A stretch of DNA of 64,000 nt, from NCBI RefSeq assembly GCF_019649055.1, contig NW_026570341.1, forward strand, positions 248,001 through 312,000, in the 5' to 3' direction. Origin of the DNA: Paramacrobiotus metropolitanus. Taxonomy: Eukaryota; Tardigrada; Eutardigrada; Parachela; Macrobiotidae. Position 1 is the first letter of the stretch; every line of letters begins with the position of its first letter. Below are positions 1 through 11,679 of this stretch, one piece after another. The notes under the pieces were generated by a model. That model had not been told where the DNA came from, ran no database searches, and saw only the letters and a program-made list of their open reading frames with translations. The translations under genes were made by a program, and so were the position numbers.

Positions 1-490
1 CCACTCAACGCTGACTCCGAGCAGCCAATGTTTTCGTTCTAAGAACTGTTGGCCAAGCGCTGCGTAATATCCGTCCTCCGTCCGTTGTCCGGGATATTAC
101 AATATTACTGTGGAACTGAACGCAAAGGGAGGCTATTATCTGCGATAACGAGTTACGGACATTTTACCACTCACGTTAGCCGTAGCTAGCTAGCGGTAGC
201 CGTCAATTCACCGCCGTGCAATTCGCTGACCGGCAATTTGCTAACCGACATGTTGTAACGAGAGTAATCAAATGACCGCCTTGTTTACAGTGTTGTTGGT
301 TTTCTTTACTGTTCATTGGTTGTTGTTCTCACCGTGTAACTGAGTGATTCATCCTTCTTTTTCTCTACACTTTTACCGGGTAAATGTCAAACAGAATGGA
401 ACACACTTTTCATAAGAGAAAGACTTGAATGGATGCTTGCCCTGCTTGTTTTAGCTTGTAACCCGCTTGTCCTGCTTGTACGCTTGTTGA
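1..490. other. Spacer with degenerate GACCGG/ACCGAC motifs
   Basis: No gene is recognisable here. Positions 200-265 carry two or three degenerate copies of a TTCGCTGACCGGCAATTTGC-like motif that resembles the motif field at 1411-1655, in related form. The purpose is unknown. The short reading frames across this stretch show no family features. Confidence 0.4.
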
Positions 491-494
491 TTAA

Positions 495-1185
495 GGGATT
501 TGGCCCGGTACATAGCACCAAATTCGTATACATCCACGGGAACTTTCGCTGTCGCGCACTCCTAAACACTTTTCTGCATTGCTTTATGGTATTTTATAGC
601 CAAAAGATTTGTATCATAGGCGTGAAATTCGTTTTTGCGCGCAACAGCCGGTTCGGGAGTTATGGCTGTCAGAAAATTCTAGAAAGTTTTAATGCATTCA
701 GGTAATCAGGTGTACCAAAAGTCTCATTATGGACCAATCTCATTCAAATTTGGCACGTAAATGCGCATAACAATGAAGATCGTTCGTACACCGATCCAGT
801 GTTCTAGCATGTGTTACAAAATTAATTTTAAAATAAATTTCAAAAATTTTAAGATTCATTTTAAAATTCGAAACAAATCGTGGAAGTCTGGATTCGTGTA
901 AGAACGATCTTCATGGTTACGCGCATTTATGTGCAAAATTTGAAAGGGATCGGTCTATAATGAGACTTTTGGTACACCTGAATGCATTTAAACTTTTTGG
1001 AATTTTCTAACGGCCATAACTTCCGAACCGGATGTTGCGCGCAAAAACGGATTTCACGCCTATGTATACAAAACATTTGGCTACACAGTGTCAAAAGACA
1101 ACCCAAAAATGTGTTTGGAAGTGCGCGAAAGCGAATGTTCCCGTGCATGTACCCGAATTTGGTGCTATGTACCGGGCCGAATCCC
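495..1185. mobile_element. Palindromic (foldback) element flanked by TTAA
   Basis: The two halves are inverted copies: GGGATTTGGCCCGGTAC at 495 mirrors GTACCGGGCCGAATCCC ending at 1185, and the match continues inward for about 290 bp on each side to an AT-rich centre near 840. TTAA lies immediately outside both ends (491-494 and 1186-1189), as for piggyBac-class target duplication, although the terminal bases are not the usual CCC...GGG. There is no transposase frame, so it would be a non-autonomous MITE. Related single arms occur at 57328-57494 and 61132-61440. Confidence 0.75.
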
Positions 1186-1410
1186 TTAAACGCCTGAAAA
1201 GGACGTTGCTTTGGTTGACTCCTCGGGATGATGCACAGCTCATCCCGCTTGTCCTTGTAACCGTAAAGCCATTTCCGATTCACTGCTGGGCTGACGCCCG
1301 GCAGGGGCGACATTTCCATCAACAGCCCACACAACATCGTGGTACGGTCAGCACGCCAACCCACTAGAACGCCGGCATAACCGCCCGCGTTACAATATTG
1401 CTGACTTACA

Positions 1411-1655
1411 CAGTCGGTGACCGACAATTCGGTTTACTACGAAATTGTTGACCGACGTTTTGCCGAAACATTCTCCTTGACCGACAACTCGCTTTTCGGT
1501 TTGATACGTTGGTTTTTGAATTTTTTTCACTTCTTGTCGTTTTTTCTTAGGTTGCTGTTTCAACCAACTGTCGGGTCATCGTTTTGTCGGTTACCAAAAA
1601 GTCGCCAGCGAGTTGTCGGTCAGCCGGACAGTGGTCAGCGAATTGTCAGTGTGTA
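1411..1655. repeat. Spaced GACCGAC motifs, inverted across a centre
   Basis: GACCGAC occurs at 1419, 1450 and 1479, about 30 bp apart. Inverted forms (TGTCGGTCA, TGTCGGTT, TTGTCAGTG) follow at about 1568-1650. The whole block is therefore a loose palindrome centred near 1525. It could be the subterminal motif array of a DNA element or a satellite remnant. Confidence 0.45.
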
Positions 1656-1659
1656 GCGT

Positions 1660-2205
1660 TGGTAGATGGAAGAACATCCAAACAGCGCAGCTACGGCTTC
1701 CAAAATTGTGCGCATTACCAATGTCGAGTCTTCGTGTAGCCACTCTTCATTCGGTTTGAGCAATTCCGAAAGAAAAAAACTGAAAAACCGGCTGGGCTGT
1801 CAGCCTCCTGTGTCTGGCTTGACAGGCTTCGCAGAAATATTCGTAAGTACCACGTCGCGGAAATCTCTTGTTCTGTCGTCATCATTGGATTAAACGTCTG
1901 TTAGGACCGCCCACCAACTAACCTGGGGAGGAGAGACACGCCTACGGTGTGCAGTTTTATGATTCGGTGTAGGAGCCATCTTGGCTAGACAGGCAGAAAA
2001 GGGTGTGCACTTGGCAACCCAGATAACTTTCTAATTATAAATTTCTTTGATTTAGTGTGGCCGGTGGCTGATTTGCTGCAGCAGCTCTATGATATCTCGG
2101 GTACATCTTTAAATATCTTTTTTTGGGTGAGGAATTCTCGCGTCTTCTAAAGTACAACGACGAACTGTTGCGAAACTATTTCTTGCTCAACGAGTTCCGT
2201 CAACC
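1660..2205. other. Upstream region of the first F-box gene
   Basis: This 0.5-kb stretch precedes the start codon at 2206. I see no convincing TATA box or initiator. The only point in favour of a 5' leader is the acceptable start context CAACCATGC at the ATG. The content is otherwise unassigned. Confidence 0.3.
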
Positions 2206-4772
2206 ATGCTTAGCCTGACGCAATACGCTAACGCTGTGGACGTTCTGGGCGACGACGGGATGATGCGATACGGACGCGTAGCGGACGTGGCCGACAATGG
2301 ACTCTTCATCGATCTGCTCTATCCCAACCGACGCCGCGAATACGTTCCCCTCGACCGGGTCTTTTCGCCCCGCGAGACGAGCGAAATTGATCCGTATCGC
2401 CGGTTTCCTGTCGAATTCGCCCAATTTCCCGTGGAAGTCCTCGTACCGGAGACGCCGCTGGGTCCGTTGATCTGGCTTCCGGGAGATGCCGTCAGTTTCG
2501 GACGCGGTGAGCCGGTGGAGGAGATCGGAGGGGCTATCGTCCATTGGCGACGGAAGGACAGCGGAGTACGTTCCACCGATTTCATCCCGTTCCAGCGCAT
2601 CCGTTGGCCACGGAAGCGAGCACTGGCACTGCACCGCCACATCCGTCCCGACACCTTCGTGAAGCGTACGGTGCCGCTGGACGATGGATTCCGCTCGCTG
2701 TCCAGTGAGGAAGCCGAAGAGATCATCCAGCGGCTGAATGACAACGAAACCCGATCAGGCATTCCCTTTCCCTGTAAAATGGACGTCGTGGATCTCGTGA
2801 ACGGCCGTTTGGGCTACGTCTACCAGAAGGGTTATCGGGAAGTATGCGGCGTTTATGATCCTCGAGACGGGCGTGTTCTGGTAAAACATAAGAAAACCTA
2901 TGAAACCTAAGAAAACCTTTGAAGACATTAGAAGGAACATAAGAAAACATGCTTTTTTTGGTTTGTCATCGACGTTCCCGGGTTTCAGGCGGTCCGCGCC
3001 AATTTACAGGCGGAGCTAATTCGTCTGTCCAAGTTGTGGGAGGAGTTCCCGGCCCGGTCCGACGAGACGCCGCTGACGGACAAAGACTGGCAGGCAGTGC
3101 TGTCGCACTTGGGAACGGGAGCCCAGATGGCGCTGCGGGCGGTCTGCACCGCGTGGAACACGCTGATGGACACCCCGGCGCTGTGCGCGCGGATTCTGAC
3201 GGGAGCCGATGCGGACTCGCCCACACGGAACAGCGCTTTCGTCCGCCTGGCGACGGTGTACCACCGTCTGCAGCCGCTCACGCAGCACGTGGTGGCGCTG
3301 TCTCCCCGCAGCATCTACCCGCTAGGCATCTCTGCCACGATGATCCTGTGCGACATGATCCGCTACGTCGCGCAGCAGCGCCCCGGCATCCGCCTGCGCA
3401 GTCTGCAGCTGCGGCGTTTCCCGCTGGCGCTGCAGATCAACGGCGTCGCCGGCTACGCGGCCGACAGCGAATGCGCCCTACACCAGCGGGATCCGGCAGC
3501 GCTGCAGGCGGCCGGGGAGCTCCTCTCGTATCAGCTGGAGGACTTCGTTGCCGCCTGCGGGCGCCTGCCGTGCGAGACGGTTATCCTGGTTGACTGCACT
3601 GTCCAGTTGCTCTGCTACTGCTTTTCACGCCAGTCGGCCGGTTGGACATGGCGACTCGTCCGCGTTGACATCCACATTCCGACAGCACGACTGCCGATTG
3701 GTCCGGATTTCCGATGCGCTTTGTGGAATGCCTTGGAGGCGGCGCTGCCGGTGACCAGTGGGCAGGAGCAGGGGTTCTTGGACCTGCTGGAATGGTCCGA
3801 ATGGGATGAAGAGGTCCAAATCAGGAAAGTCGTCCGCACGGTACGATTCACAGTTTCTGACGGATTGACTGTATGTTGTGACATAGCAACGGCACAATTT
3901 GCGGTTCGCTCAGTATGTCATTGCGCAGTGTCGTGCTCTTGCGCAATAATCCTCCATACGTGGCAGTGGCATGGGGGGTCAAAGATCCTCGCTATACTGA
4001 ATGTCGTTCAGTTGGGTGCATGGTTCTGAGTGTCGTTAGGCAGAGGCAGAGAGCGAGCGGGGTAACCTCGATGGCGCTGGTGGAGTCCACAGGAAACTGA
4101 AGGCGTGAACCGGAAAGCATGACAGCTCCGCTACCGTAACTACGGTCAACTTACTGGCGAGCAGAAGGAGCTGCTAGAGGCGGTGGAGATGTGCCTCCCT
4201 GTATCTTCCGCGAGATCTGGGCGCTTGTACGATGGCGCAATGTGAACACGCCGCTGTCAGAAGGACCTGCCCTCTGTGTGCAAGTGTGCAAGAGAACAAC
4301 TGCAAGTCTATGGACGTTCTGTGGACCTACTGGATGCCATGCCGAAGCAGTTGAGGAGCGTGACTGCCATTGGAACGCAGATGGCATGCTAACGTCGTGA
4401 GTGGGTTCCTCATTGAGGAGGTTTGTCGTCGCCACGGTTTTGGTTGTTAGCACGCTGTCGGTCTTGCTTGGTCACGAGTCCGTGTTCTCCGTTGTTGTTT
4501 GTTGTTGTTGTGTGCAGTAGGCCTCAGTACGCGACAACGGTTATGTGGGGACACGGCTAGTAAACACGTAACTCGCGAGCATTTTGTAGATGTTGTGCGC
4601 GCTGCAGTCGGCTGATCCGCGTCCGACGTCGCATTACCATGGGAAGAAGTGGTGCGTGGACGGTCTGGAAGATGTACACCTGGAGCAGCTGTCGCGTATC
4701 AGCCGGCACTTTCTCGCCCAACTACACCGGGACACGGCCGAGAGTTTCGGTATGATTCTGTTAGAGTACTGA
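2206..4772 (+). CDS. Tudor-like/F-box family protein, intact three-exon gene
   Basis: Model: exons 2206-2880, 2989-3840 and 4590-4772, all joined in phase 0, giving 569 residues. Donors are GTAAAACAT and GTACGATTC; acceptors are GGTTTCAG and TTTTGTAG. Residues about 8-60 (VDVLGDDGMMRYGRVADVAD and on to RREYVPLDRVF) look like a Tudor/SH3-like barrel. Residues about 253-292 (PLTDKDWQAVLSHLG, then LRAVCTAWNTLMD) fit an F-box. A leucine-rich-repeat-like middle (IRLRSLQLRRF) follows, then a conserved C-terminal exon (ADPRP, GKKWCVDGLEDV, LSRISRHFLAQL). The same structure recurs in the copies at 34.4, 40.5 and 63.1 kb, which supports every junction. F-box proteins usually recruit substrates to SCF ubiquitin ligases; the target is unknown. 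Intron 2 (749 bp) holds only shadow frames. The Tudor-like label is inference from sequence pattern. Confidence 0.82.
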
Positions 4773-5826
4773 TGCTGTTTTCTACATATTACAACGTAGA
4801 CTGAAACGCTACGTACTGGATTGCCTTTCCGGCGGCCCAGTCGCCAAACTATCCGTAACTATAATCAACTACGATGGTGTAGGAATAACAGAAATACGGG
4901 AACGTAACAACAACAGGTTTTTGGCAGAAGTTTAATGTCGATCGATCGGTCGTTCGTTCGTAAGAAGTCGTAAGAATTCATCCCTCGTATACAGTAACAG
5001 ACTGCCATTTTATAGGCGAAGAAACAATGAGTGTTTAGGTAAGGCTAAATGAGATGTTATAGGTTTTTTTGATTTAAGATTACACTTACAAAGTTTACAC
5101 TTTACGCTCACACAGTTTACTCATACAACACTTGTACATTATTAGTCACATACGCTATAATATGTGGGCCGTGCCAGGTGGTTGGTTGGTTTTTTCTTAC
5201 CACTGTCCGCAGTTTTTTCTGAGGCAGGTTTTTGCGTTACCTTATAGTTTAAGACTGTTGACTGAATCAGTCACTCGTTTCTTTTCTGAGTCCACAGACC
5301 TATAACTGACATTGTATGTACCATTGTGGTTCCTTTATAACGTCAGCATCTGAAACAAAATTCCAACAGCAGTTACCGGATTTAGTTGTGGCGGTCTGCA
5401 CTCCGCGTTCGTGTAAGCGTCTCAAGAATACGCTGCAAATTTTCGACAGAACATGCATGTTTTCTTTTGCAATCAGACTTGAAGTCCCATCGGGATTGTT
5501 TGCTCTCGTGCCGTAATAATTATTATAACTAGCGGTGGTTATCAACCACATGACTGCACGAGCGCGAGCTTCAGGACCGATGGGTCATGGTATTGATTTG
5601 GGGAGTTGGAACAGTGGGCCGTGACGGTCACGCTCTTCGCGGCGTCAGACAGATTTATGCTCTTGACGATCAGCTAATCGTAGCATCTCGCTGCGCTCGG
5701 TGCAAATAATCTTGGACCGCATGTTTTTATGCTACATGATCCTTACTCCTTAGTAATATCTGTACTTGTACAGATCTTCGCGTTCTGCTGATTGTACAGA
5801 TCTTCACCTTTACCAGAAAACTACCA
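4773..5826. other. Spacer, nothing recognised
   Basis: No gene or clear repeat is seen. A short GATC/GTTC-rich tract (gatcgatcggtcgttcgttcg) lies near 4937. Short frames here lack family features. Confidence 0.4.
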
Positions 5827-5831
5827 CAAAC

Positions 5832-6234
5832 TAGGCCATTAGAAAAATGTCCAGCTGCGTACGAACCAGCCTTCATCCAGGAAATACGGGATCCATAGTG
5901 GATGCAGGGGCCTTCCTTGATTTCCCGCAGATACATCTCCGGTTTGATGCCCACGTTAGGCAGATCCATTAGGCGTCGACAGCGGGTTACCACCGGTAGA
6001 CCTGGCGCGAAATCATCGAGCTGGTAAAAGACGGCCCCACTGCATTGGACGCTGAAAGCACGCCGCCACGGACCGGAGGGGATGGATGGGCGGGAAGTGC
6101 AGCTTGTATAGACGCTCCTCCGTCATCACTTCTCGGTCGGAACTGGGCGTGCCAGACACAATGGATTCAATGTAAACTTCGGAGTTCTCGGCGCCATTCA
6201 TCACGGGCAGGTGGTGATGCGAGTGAGGAGCCAT
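5832..6234 (-). pseudogene. Unrecognised, conserved-looking coding remnant
   Basis: Two minus-strand blocks in different frames look like one former exon or two neighbouring exons. The first begins with ATG at 6234 and includes SEVYIESIVSGTPSSDREVM and ERLYKLHFPPIHPL. The second, from about 6035 down to 5860, reads AVFYQLDDFAPGLPVV, then RRLMDLPNVGIKPEMYL and REIKEGPCIHYGSR. GC-rich codon use and compact protein-like composition set both apart from the AT-rich flanks. The frame changes near 6040 with no obvious intron. I do not recognise the family. It could be a pseudogene, or an exon with a sequencing indel. Confidence 0.4.
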
Positions 6235-8170
6235 TAATAGTGCTTTGCAGACGGTAGTCTGCAGTTACATAAACGGGCCCTCTCGGGTTTCAGTTTTTTC
6301 CGTTATCTTTTTTCCGTTTATGCCGGTAATCGTGTTCAGTAATAAAGTAAACTAGGTTTTGGCGAGTATCACCAGCACGGCTTCCCACTGCCAACTATCA
6401 TGTTATTACAGGAAGTAAAACACGAAAAAACAGAATACAGCTAACAGAGTGATGACCGAACCAGGTGAATACAAATAAGCATGCTGCAACTTGAGAAAAT
6501 GTTCTGTAAAGCGAAGTTTTGAAAAGGAACGGCACAAAAAGTGGTTTAGCATTGAAAAGTGCTCTGGTTTGTTTGGCCTTGTCGTTCGACTCGCAAAGTA
6601 TGGTAAGCTGTCTAGCTCACACCTATCTGGCAGTTAATTCTTTCTTCCTGCGGCCCGCTCAAACTTGTCAGTAAAAAATCGATCGACCAGTTTAGCTTTA
6701 AACAAAACATTACGCCATTGTCGTGAATTTAAAATTGTCACGATCCAGGTCGATACATGTGCAAACTGTGTTAGTCCAAGTCTGATAACATCACCCGCTG
6801 ACCGTATGAGGCACTTTCCCAGATTCTAGTTGGGAAAATGGGTTTAGATCCTTTTTGTTTAACTAGATGTGTATTACTTCTGGTCTTTTTTTCAAACAGA
6901 CGCCTATTACGGGGTGATTAGCAGATTCTAGTTGAGTAACGAGTTTTAGGTCCTTATAATACGTGTCAGGTTTAACAAAGGAGCAAAAGGACTCCGTCAT
7001 CGGAAACTATTTATCACCAGCTGTGGAAAGAAATGGGAATAAACGGATATCTTCAGCATAGAATGTTCCAGAAACGTAACCTTGGATAACATTCGGGCAC
7101 AGCAGTGACTTTTCGTACAAAATAAAACTGCTCTAGTGAGCCCTGATAATTTGATTAAATAATTGTGCATTTTTTAAAAGCTTGTGTGTTAAAAGTTGCT
7201 GCGAAAGACTCTTTTCCTGACAAAAAAAATCGAAATTTACGGTTAACAACAGTAGCTGTCAGAAAGACCAAGTGTGGGTTTCACAAGAATCGCAGTCACA
7301 TTTAGTGACCGCCCACGAACTATATCCGGCAAATCTAGCCTAAGGACTGTCGAACGACATGTAGACATAGAATTTGATTCAGAGGATCGGGCTGGTGAAC
7401 TCGACAGAGCGGGAATTTCGTTAAGGCTTACACGATTATTTGATAGCGCTATGTTTCCATCATGAATAATTAGCACGTCGATCGGATTATCGCATGTCAT
7501 ACGTAAATATTTAATGCTGAGTGCTGAATTCTCTCATCCAGAGTGACTTGCCGGTTTATTATCCCGAAATTTGTTTCAAGGCTGCAACTGCCTTTTAAGT
7601 TTTCAACATGGGCTACATGCATTCCGTACGAGTAAAACAATTATGACTTTTCGGATATTCCGTTATTTGTTTGCTCTGAATGCTGCGTTTTGACGCAGCA
7701 AACGTACGCCGCAGCAAATGCCACACCGTTCTCAGACTTCAAACGCGCTGGACGCTGGAGATCTGATGCGTACATCGCTTATATCCGGATTCTGGATGGA
7801 CGTGCCTTTGGAAAAGGCATTGGTACGCTCCCGCACACCCGGCAGCACGGGCAATCGGGGGCTGCCACGCTAGAAGATACAGCGCACCGCAAGTGCCTGC
7901 AATCATCGTTTCCTCACACAAAAACCTCTCAGAACGCCCCAGACCGCCGTGTTATTTCTTCCGTTACAACTAGCGAGTTGCAAAATTAATGGGTAATATG
8001 TTATAATATTTATTTAGGGTTAATCTGCTATTAGACGGATATTAGTCTTACGGAGTTGTACGTACAAAAGTTAATCGATTTTGATTACCTCTAGTAGTAC
8101 TAAAAGTGGCAGTTTATTCTTTTTCAGTATATTGCTACTGTGGTTTTGTTTGTACATGATTGACCGCTGA
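6235..8170. other. Long spacer, nothing recognised
   Basis: About 1.9 kb without a recognisable gene. Frames of 60-99 codons at 7.2-8.0 kb overlap on opposite strands and show no motif. No clear inverted or tandem repeat was found. Confidence 0.4.
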
Positions 8171-8177
8171 ACTTATA

Positions 8178-8404
8178 TGGATCAACGATTCCGATGATCC
8201 CATATTTGCAGGGATCATCGAAACCAGGAAGAATCTCCAATAACGGTGATCCGCGTCCGGCATGGGATCACTGAAACCAGTGATCCCTTGTATGTTGAAG
8301 GATCATTGGGACCGAGAAGGATTACGGAAAAAATGATTCTTGTACCGGGATCACCGATATCGATAAGCTACCGAAGGACTGCTCATTACGTATTACGTAA
8401 TGAG
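8178..8404. repeat. Cluster of GGATCA/TGATCC palindromic motifs
   Basis: GGATCA or its complement TGATCC recurs about eight times in 180 bp (near 8178, 8197, 8213, 8249, 8265, 8280, 8299 and 8349), in alternating orientations that can pair as short hairpins. A clean palindrome, CTCATTACGTATTACGTAA with TGAG after it, closes the block at 8382-8404. No protein frame explains it. Possible uses are a foldback element or a binding-site array. Confidence 0.5.
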
Positions 8405-8948
8405 TTTTCGTAATGAATTATCTGCAGCTGCTAGCATATTGTAAATTCACTAAGGTTTAATAATAATTACAACTTGATCGTGCTCAAAATTTGAAAAACA
8501 GAGAATCAAGCTCGAACAATGGTCGTTTGGAATGAATGCTAGCGCAAATGAATACTGTCGCGACCACAGATCAAGCTTCCTTTTTCCTTTTTTTATTCTG
8601 TCATTCGAACGGGAGCGGTATTGTACTAATCAGTGCTCCATTTTTACGATTTTACCATACCATCTAACGAAACGATATTCAGACTGCAATTTCATGACGT
8701 GTTTTAACAAAATCATAGATTAAAAATATTACATTCGTTAAAACTCTCCCCGCTTAAAAAAAACATTTTCCGCTAATTATCCCCTAGGGTGTAACATATG
8801 GACCATCTGGATAAAAAAACTGGTTAGGTATATTTTTTAAAAATGTGGTCAGGTGTACCCGGAATACTACTAAGCCATTTTCATTCTTTCGGATAAGGAA
8901 CTTCGGATGGTATTTAATTTTGATATCATGCATCACTGACATACAGTC
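8405..8948. other. AT-rich spacer before the LTR
   Basis: No gene or repeat is recognised. The stretch is AT-rich and ends where the LTR sequence TGACTAAATGAGG begins. Confidence 0.4.
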
Positions 8949-9774
8949 TGACTAAATGAGGAAGCGACGGTCTATGTTAAGAAGCGAGCGAACAGCCTTT
9001 TTTGTCCGCTTAGGCTCATTGATCATGCAGCCTCCCTGTTGTTACCATAAATTGACCGAAGACAGAGGATTTCAGTGCTGCCAGAAAGGCGCAAGCGTAA
9101 TGCTGCTTTGCTGCATCGATTGATCAGCACATGACCTGTGTGTGTAAGTGGTTTAATCCGCTCGCATTTTCTTACACTCGTATGAGTGTGGCTGTCGGTT
9201 CCCGTACTAGCTATACAGAACCGGCTTTCGCTGTCTTCGCCAAGCGCGTGCCTTAAACCCGTCGCTTCCTTTATTAGTCGCATTATATTTGGGAGCAGGT
9301 CCTCATTGGTGTTGCAAGCCGGATGGATGCTGCCGGAGCCGGTTAGCCGGATGTGCGCGTGTGGTGGCGCGGGCCAGCCAGACGCCGCATTGGGATGACA
9401 CCTGTCGCGTGGTTCACTGATTCCCACCATTCCTAGCTTGCCTAATTCACAGCTGCTTGTGCGTGGTCATGTTTGCATGTTCTTGATAAGAATTGTTACA
9501 ATGGTGCACATATGGAAAGTGGCGGTGGCTGTTCTCGTAGACTATACAGCGAGCGTTTACTGTATGCCGTTTACGTTAGTCTACGAATATGTTCGTCTGA
9601 CTGTACGGAAGGATACGTGATTTCTGTCGATCGTATTTAATCGCCTGTTAATGCTTACACAATATAATTACGATCATTACCTTACAACGAATCCGGAGTT
9701 CAGTTTGTTATCCATTAATCATTAAACAACGTTAACAGCCAGTTATTGCGCAGTGTACGATTACTGGTCTATCA
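8949..9774 (+). repeat. Long terminal repeat, the fullest copy
   Basis: The boundaries come from comparison. The first 340 bp match, inverted, a fragment at 15863-15533, both starting at TGACTAAATGAGG. The last 440 bp match, in direct orientation, a fragment at 25070-25513, both ending at TCTATCA. This gives an 826-bp unit with TG...CA ends, as in retroviral-type LTRs. A TATA-like TATAAATA sits in the 15.7-kb copy, consistent with a promoter. Gag-like sequence begins about 230 bp downstream. Confidence 0.65.
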
Positions 9775-10001
9775 TACGGTGTAGAAACCGTCTTAAAGGG
9801 CGTAGGAGTTTGGATTTATCCAATAACCTTTTAGCTGAACAGTGTGTGTCAGGACGACGAGTAAATTCTACGGTGAATATCCGGTTTGTGTTCTGGCAGT
9901 TTTTGTGAGTGCACATCGTGCATTGTGCATTTTGATTCGAACGGATTTGTGGACTTATCTGTGAATTTCCGGTTTATCTTTGCCGTTGTCCCATACTGTA
10001 A

Positions 10002-10995
10002 GTGCGTTATCGTGCATTAAGCAGCAATTCAACAGCCTTGGATGTCGGATCAGTCAACGGAGGCTACGTCATTAGTGGCTACACCGTCAGCGACGATGCC
10101 GAATCAAGTGTTGAATTCGCCAGAAGAGGCGGCGGAGCTGGACCATCTTCAAGGCGGTATGTTACAATACCTGTTGAAGTTTTCTGGATAGCAACGGAGG
10201 ATGTGGTCGCTTGGTGCCGCCGTTTTGAGACTGCAGCGTTAGCACAGGATTGAGACAACAAGCGGACGATCGCGCTGGCATCAGTGTTGTTGGCATCATC
10301 GGCAGCGATCTGGTGGGATCGCATTACCAAAGAAGGTACCGTAAAGCCATACGCCACATGGAAAGATTTTTAGCAGAATCTGACAGCGCGGTTTCGAACA
10401 GCGGATTTCAAGAACTACGTAAAAATCCAAACCAGCAATTAAAAGCAACATCGTGATCAACCGCTGGAGGATTTTTATAACGAGCTGGTTGATTTATGTT
10501 ACCGTTATGACCGTGATATGGATGATAAAACTGTCATAAGTAAACTGGGTATTGGTTTAGTGGCGGAATACGTGTCACGAGCAGCACTGTCACGTGCAGC
10601 ACTGTGCAACGACGCCGGTTGACTGCCTGTCTGATCTTCATCGTGTGGGTGAGGCCATCCGTCTGGAGAAAAAACCGCTTGCAAAGGAGGACATGGTGTT
10701 CAAGGCGAGCAAGGCGGATATGATGCAGCGGCGACCGGTTCGGGCAATTCGCAGGAGAAGCATGGGAAAAAGTTCAACAAATGGAGGGGATCGTAACCAC
10801 AGCAGCCCGGTGGCGCCGAGCAAAGCAGCAGCGACGAGGACAGCTGCTGAGCAAGAAGGCTCAGGTAGCAGGAGTTCTGTAGGCGCTGGACATGGCGGCG
10901 GCAACCGGAGCGATGGAATCGGGAGCGGATCGAAAAGTAGCGGTAGGAGGTGTTCCAACTGTCATAGTCCGGACCATTTAATACGTGTACAGTGA
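10002..10995 (+). mobile_element. Gag-like region of the fossil LTR element
   Basis: A segment around 10460-10560 reads like the capsid region of Ty3/gypsy Gag (PLEDFYNELVDLCYRYD, then a leucine/glycine-rich helix). A zinc-knuckle-like CSNCHSPDH lies near 10950. The order capsid then knuckle fits Gag. The region is broken. Its position just after an LTR supports the call. Confidence 0.5.
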
Positions 10996-11679
10996 GTAAA
11001 GATACAGTGCATACGAGCAGCGCGCACGCTAATTCCATGATTATGCGTGGCGGCGGTGAGAAGGAAGCTCAAGGTGCAGCAGTGTATGGATCGAACGCGT
11101 TGCCGAAGCGGGATGATTCGTATAACCGGACGACGTTCAACACTATGGTGGATGTGTCGGATCGCCGTGGCGCGAGGAATGGAGACTTAAAAACCACCGA
11201 AGTGGATGCTGGTGATGCTGTTCACAGTGTTAACCAGCGTTTTGTTGCTGTTGCAGATGACGAACTGATTGAGGCTGCGGCGGGAGGTCTGCGCCCAACC
11301 GTGACCGGTTCCGCTGGTCACCGCGGAGCGGCTCGTCATCAGAGTTTCGAGCAAGTCGTGCAGTTGCGAAGAGGTTCGGCGGCAGGTGTGCAGGCGGTTG
11401 GGCACTGAAGCGCCATTGCATCCAGATCGGCCTAGACATTCGCCGGCAAAACAGCTGCATCATAAAAGCGCTGAGCGCTTAGAGGCATGCGGTAGCGCGC
11501 ATGAGCATCCAGACGGGACAGACGAAGTAACCTGATGGGAGCGCAGCGTTGACCAATGCGCAGAGGTCACCGGTAGTGGCAGCGGCAGCAGGCGGGCCGA
11601 CGTGCTCACCATCGCCATTACTATCTTCATCATCGCCGCTGCCGATGTAAAACTTCACCGGCTTCGTTGTCCCCCGTTC

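Noticed and set aside
2949-3593. 214-codon Arg/Gly-rich frame overlapping exon 2 of the first F-box gene
   Set aside because: High-GC shadow frame; the F-box frame is supported by three other family copies.
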